The translations under genes and the position numbers were made by a program. A stretch of DNA of 64,000 nucleotides from Brachionus plicatilis (taxonomy: Eukaryota; Rotifera; Eurotatoria; Ploima; Brachionidae): contig QEOQ01000180.1 in the NCBI GenBank assembly GCA_010279815.1, forward strand, positions 605,770 through 669,769, written 5' to 3'. Positions 59,101 through 64,000 of the stretch are shown in pieces; positions within the stretch are counted from its first letter, which is position 1, and every line of letters begins with the position of its first letter. Below the pieces are notes generated by a model. It was given only the letters and a program-made list of their open reading frames with translations, was not told the origin of the DNA and did no database searches.

Positions 59101-62100
59101 AAATTTGATTTTTTAATAATTTAAAGACTATTGATTTTTTTCTCCAAGGCTATAGTAATATAAGTGATAATTTAAGTTGTGCTAAACTAAGTCGGTATGT
59201 GTGTTGTCACGCACACTATGACAGTAGATTCGTCCAGCGGTCATATTGCTGGTTAACTACAGGTGCTTCAACCAGTGTTGTTTAAAAGTCATAAGTCTCA
59301 AGTCAAGTCCAAGTCTAGACTTTTTTTTTTAAATTTCATTCAAAAGTCCAAGTCAAGGCTTTAAAATTTTGAATACTGAAGAAGAAATTTATTCTAAAAT
59401 TTCAACAAAATTCTGATATATGGCAAATCTATTGCATCAGACAACCCAAGAGTATATAAATTTTTGGTATGAAGCCTGATCTAGCAAATTTAAAAAAAAA
59501 AATTCTGGACTTGGACTTTTATTTGGGACTTTTAAACAACTCTGGCTTCAACTACTTCTTTTGGTAAAAAACTAGTAAATTGTAAATTGAATTTATTTTT
59601 GAACAATATTTAAACATTGAATTAAAATAAATTTCATAAAAAAATTTAAAAACCAAAAAAAATACAATTCAAAATTGATTTTCAATAGTAATTTAATAAG
59701 ATTAATTAATTACTTATTTGAATTTCAAAGATTCGAATTTCAAATATTCAACAAATTTGATTTATTTGGAAATTTAATTTATAAATTCAAACAAAGTAAA
59801 TGCTAGATATTTATTTAGACATTGTTAAAAAATAATTTTTTTTGTTAGGAATTGATAAGTAGAGCAAAAATAACTATGAGCAAGTAAAAAGATATTTTTT
59901 ATAGAATAAAAAATTAACCTAAAACTTAACGGCATTAACGCTTCTGCAACTTACCGCTTAATTCAAGATATTTGCTCACAAAATAATTAGAAAAAAATTA
60001 AAAAGGTTCTAAATTGATTAATTATTAAAATGGAAACCTATTTAGAAAAAAATCCTTTAAATTTTATGAAGGGAAATTAATGTTCAATTTTCGATCAATT
60101 TTTTATCTTAATCAAATTAGCATTTTGATTTTTTTATTTAAAATTTTAAATAAGTATAAATTTTTTCAAATTAAAATTCGAAATTTGGTTCTCACTCGAA
60201 TAAATATTCAATTATCTTAAAACATGTAATTTTATTTAGTAATATTATTAAATTATAAAAAATATAGCATTCGATTTTCAACACTGTAATTAATTTACTG
60301 GCCTATACAAGAAAAAATTGTCTCAATTTTAGTTATTTCTTTGGAACATTTAAAGCAGTACTTATGCTTTTAACTTCATATTAGAAACAATTTTAAAATT
60401 CATTCTGAAATTTCTTGAAGGAATCTTTATAATCAATCTTGAAATAAAATGAGAATCAGGTTTGAAATCAACTTCGTCTTGATAGCTGAAATATTGAATT
60501 TTACATGCATAAGCTTGACAAATCAATCGGCGATTTATTCTTTTTGTATCTAAATTTCTGATTGCTTCACTATAAATACAGAACCGAAAAATTATTGAAT
60601 TCATTAATTAAAGATAAATTCTCAACTCTCTGCTTATTTTTCACGAGTTTGAATAAAGAATTCTTTAAATCAAAAGTTTTTTTTCTAGAAATCAAAAAAT
60701 TGAATTAAATGATCCTAACAAAGATATTAATGCGATGACAATATAAATGAAAAAGCTCAGTAAATTTATTTTCCCAAAATATAAGTTTTTTTGCTAGACA
60801 TTTAAATTTGTAAATAATATGAAAAAAAAATTTAAGTTTCACTATTTTTTAATTTTGGTAAATAATTTTTTTAGTCAAAACTAAAAAGCAACAAAATACC
60901 ATCGTTTGGCATGCAATACAATAAATTTTTTTTATTAAAGATATTTTTAATAAAGAAGTGAACTATCAAAACATAGAAAAAAAAGAAAATAAAACATAGA
61001 AAAAAAATTAATATAGAAATTTAATAAGATAGAATTTTTTTGAGTGTTTTATTTAACAATTATAACTAAGTGTCAAAATTTATTTTTTAGAACTAAATTA
61101 CGCTATTAATATTATTTTAAATACGGACAATTCTTGGCCTTTAATAACAAAATTACGAGCAACAAGTATTATAAAGCAATGTATTAAATTTTTATTTGTT
61201 TTTAAATGAATTTATTAAATTAAATTAATTTTTTGGACAATAAAGTAAAAGATTAATTTTTCAATTAAAAAAACATTAAATCAATTAATTTATTTCATTA
61301 TTCTTTTATTCTATATTAATTAATATTCTATTTTTTTTCTTTAAATAATCGATTCTTCATTTAATAAAATCAAATTTTTTTTTTTCTATCATTTGACGCT
61401 TCTATAAAAAAATTCAATCTTTTGAACGTTAACTGAAAATTGAGCTAAATCTTGAATTTTAGTGTAACATTTGTTTAATTATTAGATAGAATAAGAATTT
61501 TAACATGATACATATAGAAACAAAATAATCAAGTAAAATTAGTGAATAAATCAAATCAATTGAAGATCTAAAAAAGTTGAAAATTATAACAATCTCATAA
61601 GCTCAGAATTATGCTTCAATTGTTCAAATAAATAGGCAAAGTCGTCGGTAAAAATCAGAGTTGTCTAAAGGCCCCAAAATAAGTCATTAAAAAAAATTCC
61701 AAATCCGGACTTTTTTTAAAATTTTTTTTCTAAAGTCCGAGTTAAAGACTTTTAAATTTAAAAAGAAAAAAGTCTAAGTAACATGAATTTTTTGCCGTTC
61801 CAAGTAGTTAATGTGGTGGCCTAGTCAAAGTCACTAAAATTTGAGTCCAAGTCCAGACTTGTGACTTTTAAACAACTTTGGTAAAAATTAATTATTTATT
61901 TGTTAAAATGCCTTATTTTTTTTTTTAAATAAAAGTTCAATTTTATCTACATACTTGAGATCCTCGACATTTTTGGCTTTGGTCTTTGTTTTGACATTGG
62001 GCTTTTTATTTTCATGCTTAACATCAATATGATGTTTGAGCTTATCTTTGCATGAGAAATTTTTCGAACATTGAGTGCACATATATTTTTTCTAGTAATT

Positions 62101-62420
62101 TCAAAAAAATAATTTTTTCTTTTAATTTTATCTAAAGAGAGTACTTCATCTGTGTGCGAGAAGGAAATGTGGTCGTTGAGTCGGTAGGGCCTTGTGAACG
62201 ACCTGTCACAATACGGACAATTGTGCTGCTTGCGTTTTTCGCCCAAACCGTTCGGGCTCGGACTCTTGAGAGCGCTACTGTTTACAGAAACATTGGTGTC
62301 TATGGAAATGAGCTCATTTATTTGCGTTCCATTGCGGGCACCATCGACCAGTTCATTCTCGTTCAATGCTTCGGCTAAGTCCACAGAATTGTTTGCTATT
62401 TCTTGCGGTGATCTGACCAT
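53200..62420 (-). CDS. Six-finger C2H2 zinc-finger protein
   Basis: Six exons with compatible phases. Exon A (62145-62420, first ATG MVRSPQEIANNSVDL; an upstream exon is possible) has finger 1, CPYCDRSFTRPYRLNDHISF. Exon B (61955-62091): YMCTQCSKNFSCKDKLKHHI. Exon C (57104-58122): CEYPGCTKTFANKYNVKRHI, then about 300 Asn/Ser/Gln-rich residues and an acidic end. Exon D (54748-54838): YTCARCPEMFNSAKQLRKHV. Exon E (53702-53896): YQCCICNLNLNNRFAFLKHK. Exon F (53200-53624): SCDICMKCFSERKKLAAHKR, with basic and Ser/Asp-rich ends. Fingers are one per exon, not linked by TGEKP. The Asn/Gln-rich block resembles a transcriptional activation region. A nuclear DNA-binding role is inferred and the family is not recognised. 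Two introns exceed 2 kb and host MITEs. Confidence 0.8.
55394..55751. mobile_element. Palindromic MITE, GGTATTGTG family, copy C
   Basis: The ends are GGTATTGTGAAATTCAAATA and ATTGAATTTCACAATACC. The inner arms are AATACTGCAACATACTTTAT / GCACTTAGTTGCAGTATTTT. The flanks AATTTAT and AATTTTAT could be a decayed target duplication. It lies in an intron of the C2H2 gene. Confidence 0.8.
56028..56437. mobile_element. hAT-like MITE, CAGAGTTG family, copy 4
   Basis: The ends CAGAGTTGTTCCTCAAGT and ACTTGAGGAACAACTCTG are exact inverted repeats. A perfect 8-bp duplication CTTACCAT lies at 56020-56027 and 56438-56445. AAGTC units (AAAAGTCAAGTCAAGTCTAA; GACTTGGACTTGACTC) lie near both ends. No ORF. Located in an intron of the C2H2 gene. 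Confidence 0.9.
59273..59544. mobile_element. hAT-like MITE, CAGAGTTG family, copy 2
   Basis: A 272-bp copy very similar to 12425-12735 throughout, with ends CAGTGTTGTTTAAAAGTC and GACTTTTAAACAACTCTG, the latter from GGGACTTTTAAACAACTCTG. A perfect 8-bp duplication GCTTCAAC lies at 59265-59272 and 59545-59552. It lies in the 3.8-kb intron of the C2H2 gene. High identity with the 12-kb copy points to recent amplification. Confidence 0.92.
61656..61880. mobile_element. hAT-like MITE, CAGAGTTG family, copy 3
   Basis: The ends are CAGAGTTGTCTAAAGGCC and ACTTTTAAACAACTTTG. A perfect 8-bp duplication GTAAAAAT lies at 61648-61655 and 61881-61888. The interior has AAGTCC units and a unique block TTGCCGTTCCAAGTAGTTAA also seen in the RAD50 intron. 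It is only 74 bp from exon B of the C2H2 gene. Confidence 0.9.
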
Positions 62421-63512
62421 TACTGACTTTTCGAATACACTCTTAAATCGACTTGATTCGGTCAATATTCATATCTAGTTTAAATTAAAAATTTTTAAAA
62501 AAATTCAATTTTTAAATTGCACGCTCTCTTAATTTCAAGCGATCGCTGCACTCTCTCCATGCTCATAATTTGTAAAGCACATGTGCTCCCCAATTTACAA
62601 GTGAGTGCATGAAATCATGGAATTGAGGACGGCGGCGAACAAAACAGAAAAAAAATGACATTTTTTAGAGAATTTTTTTGGATAACACAATTCAGGGTTC
62701 AGTATTGATTATCGATGAAAAATTTTCTACAAAATTATGAAATTTGTAATAAATTATTTTAATTTTCTAGTTTCATTTGCAACATAGAGAAATGCATTTT
62801 ATTTAGCTTGGAGGAAAGTGTACACAGTTTTTAATCATAATGTTTACAAGAAATCTAAGGAACAGGACGAGTGAAATGCTTGCAATCAACAATAGAAAAC
62901 AAAAATTATGCTCATATATTGAATATTAAGGCAAACAGAGAGAAAAAAAAAGTTTAATCAAATTTATGCAAATTAAAAGCTTTTTTTTTTTATTTTTAAT
63001 GTGTTTGATTCGAATTAGAGGATATTTTGCTCTACAAATATGTATCCAGTAGTTTTTGCATTCTATGCACATTCATTTTTAATGCATGGCGCTATTTTTG
63101 TCTCAAAACAAAGTTGAATTAATAATTTAATTTAATTTTTTTTTGACATAATTAGGTCAATGATTTAAAGAATGGCAATTTTAATCAAAGTTTAAAGTCT
63201 AACTGTGTCTTTTTTATGTTCAAGTTTAATGAAATTAAAATAGTTGATATGATCCTAATATTTTAATATCATCTAGAGTTAAAGTTTTCTTTTTTATTTT
63301 TAAGAGACAAAAATGCTTAATTTGTAGTATTTGATTCACTCTTAATATTTTTCCGCGTAATATAATTAATACCCATTTTTTTATTAAAAAATACCATAAA
63401 TAAATTTAATACAACATCCATATATCAAATAAAAAATATCTGTTTTAATGATCTTATAATAAATTGATAAAAATATTATCAATTTTACTCATTTTGTACT
63501 TAATTGGATTAG
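62421..63512. other. Upstream region of the C2H2 gene
   Basis: A GC-richer patch at 62515-62645 (GCGATCGCTGCACTCTCTCC; GCACATGTGCTCCCC; GGACGGCGGCGAAC) just upstream of the first ATG is a plausible promoter or 5' leader, but no defined element can be named. The rest is AT-rich and empty. Confidence 0.35.
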
Positions 63513-63704
63513 CCGATACATAACAACAAAAAAAGAGGTGCTCCTGCCAAAACTCTAAAAAGTCTTCAAATTCAACCATTTGATCTAAAAGAACCAGAAG
63601 AAAATTTGATATTCGACATTGATGAATCAGTTCCAGGACCAAGTAGCAAGCGACAAAAAACGGGTCTATTGCAATATGTGACCAGCTGGTCACTTAATAT
63701 GTGA
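63513..63704 (+). CDS. Possible coding exon, unrecognised (transposon-linked?)
   Basis: After an AG acceptor at 63511-63512, an open frame of about 63 codons encodes KKRGAPAKTLKSLQIQPFDL, an acidic stretch and DESVPGPSSKRQKTGLLQYV, ending at TGA 63702-63704. The basic KKRG start and GPSSKRQK look like nuclear-protein or transposase N-terminal sequence. The stop lies within the GTGACC array, which suggests the exon belongs to a mobile element. No family is recognised. Confidence 0.35.
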   Translation, partial: PIHNNKKRGAPAKTLKSLQIQPFDLKEPEENLIFDIDESVPGPSSKRQKTGLLQYVTSWSLNM

Positions 63705-63850
63705 CCATTGATTCCTACTTAATTATGTGATCAGGACTGATCACCTATTAAGTGACCAGTAAATAAGTGACCAAAAAAAATTAAAGATTAAAAAAACATG
63801 GTCACATAAATTTGTTTTTGGTCAATTAAATTTTTTATTGGTCACCTAAT
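63675..63850. repeat. GTGACC/GGTCAC motif array
   Basis: About nine copies of GTGACC, GGTCAC or one-base variants (GTGATC, GATCAC) in both orientations within 175 bp. They include a close pair, GTGACCAGCTGGTCAC, that is a perfect palindrome. Many copies are preceded by TTAAT or AATAA. Arrays like this form the subterminal binding sites of some DNA transposons. The right boundary may lie beyond the window. Confidence 0.7.
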
Positions 63851-64000
63851 AAATTTTTATTAAATTATTTTAAACAATACGAAAATCAATAATAAAATTT
63901 AAAATTGAAAAAGTTGACTAAATTTTGCTTCGCTTTTTTAATTTTCAAAAGTTATCAATCAAAAGTTATCTGATGGAATGATAATTTCACTATATTCCAA

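Overview
The window comes from an animal nuclear genome that is very AT-rich. Most introns are about 40-80 bp, with GT..AG ends, but a few are 1.5-3.8 kb. The animal signature rests on a GH18 chitinase with peritrophin-type chitin-binding domains, an otopetrin-type channel, a Tau/MAP2/MAP4-family protein, a TTC29-like ciliary TPR protein and a multi-finger C2H2 gene. I cannot assign the species. A small-bodied invertebrate such as a rotifer or another AT-rich spiralian would fit, but that is inference only.

Layout. 1-1.2 kb: a palindrome and a 779-bp hAT-like foldback element with an 8-bp target duplication. 2.7-4.8 kb (-): N-terminal half of an otopetrin. 5.1-8.8 kb (-): PGM2-type phosphomutase. 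10.8-11.8 kb (-): small tail-anchored protein, possibly Mff-like. 12.4-13.8 kb: two foldback elements. 15.4-18.8 kb (+): secreted chitinase with three CBM14 domains. 18.9-19.7 kb (-): ZMAT2/Snu23. 20.0-25.7 kb (-): RAD50. 25.9-27.6 kb: Tc1/mariner-like MITE, a degenerate repeat and a LINE 3' end with a (TAA)n tail. 28.2-29.9 kb (-): a 550-aa low-complexity orphan. 31.4-32.5 kb: 5'-truncated LINE with a 12-bp TSD, itself hit by a second LINE tail. 33.9-34.8 kb (-): compact Tau-like MAP. 36.6-38.4 kb (-): TTC29. 38.4-43.5 kb: gene-poor. 43.5-44.8 kb (+): RAD6/UBE2A-type E2 with two alternative last exons. 45-47 kb: transposon remnants and two adjacent foldback elements. 48.3-48.6 kb (-): TIMM8. 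49.4-53.1 kb (-): RFC3, split by a transposon-filled 2.6-kb intron. 53.2-62.4 kb (-): a six-finger C2H2 gene whose large introns hold four foldback elements. 63.5-64 kb: an unrecognised exon followed by a GTGACC motif array.

The genes do not form one pathway. RAD50, RAD6 and RFC3 all act in genome maintenance, but their co-occurrence looks like chance. The best leads are the RAD6 terminal-exon duplication, the miniature Tau protein, the half otopetrin with a tandem repeat, and the set of non-autonomous transposon families whose boundaries can be read exactly from TIRs and target-site duplications.
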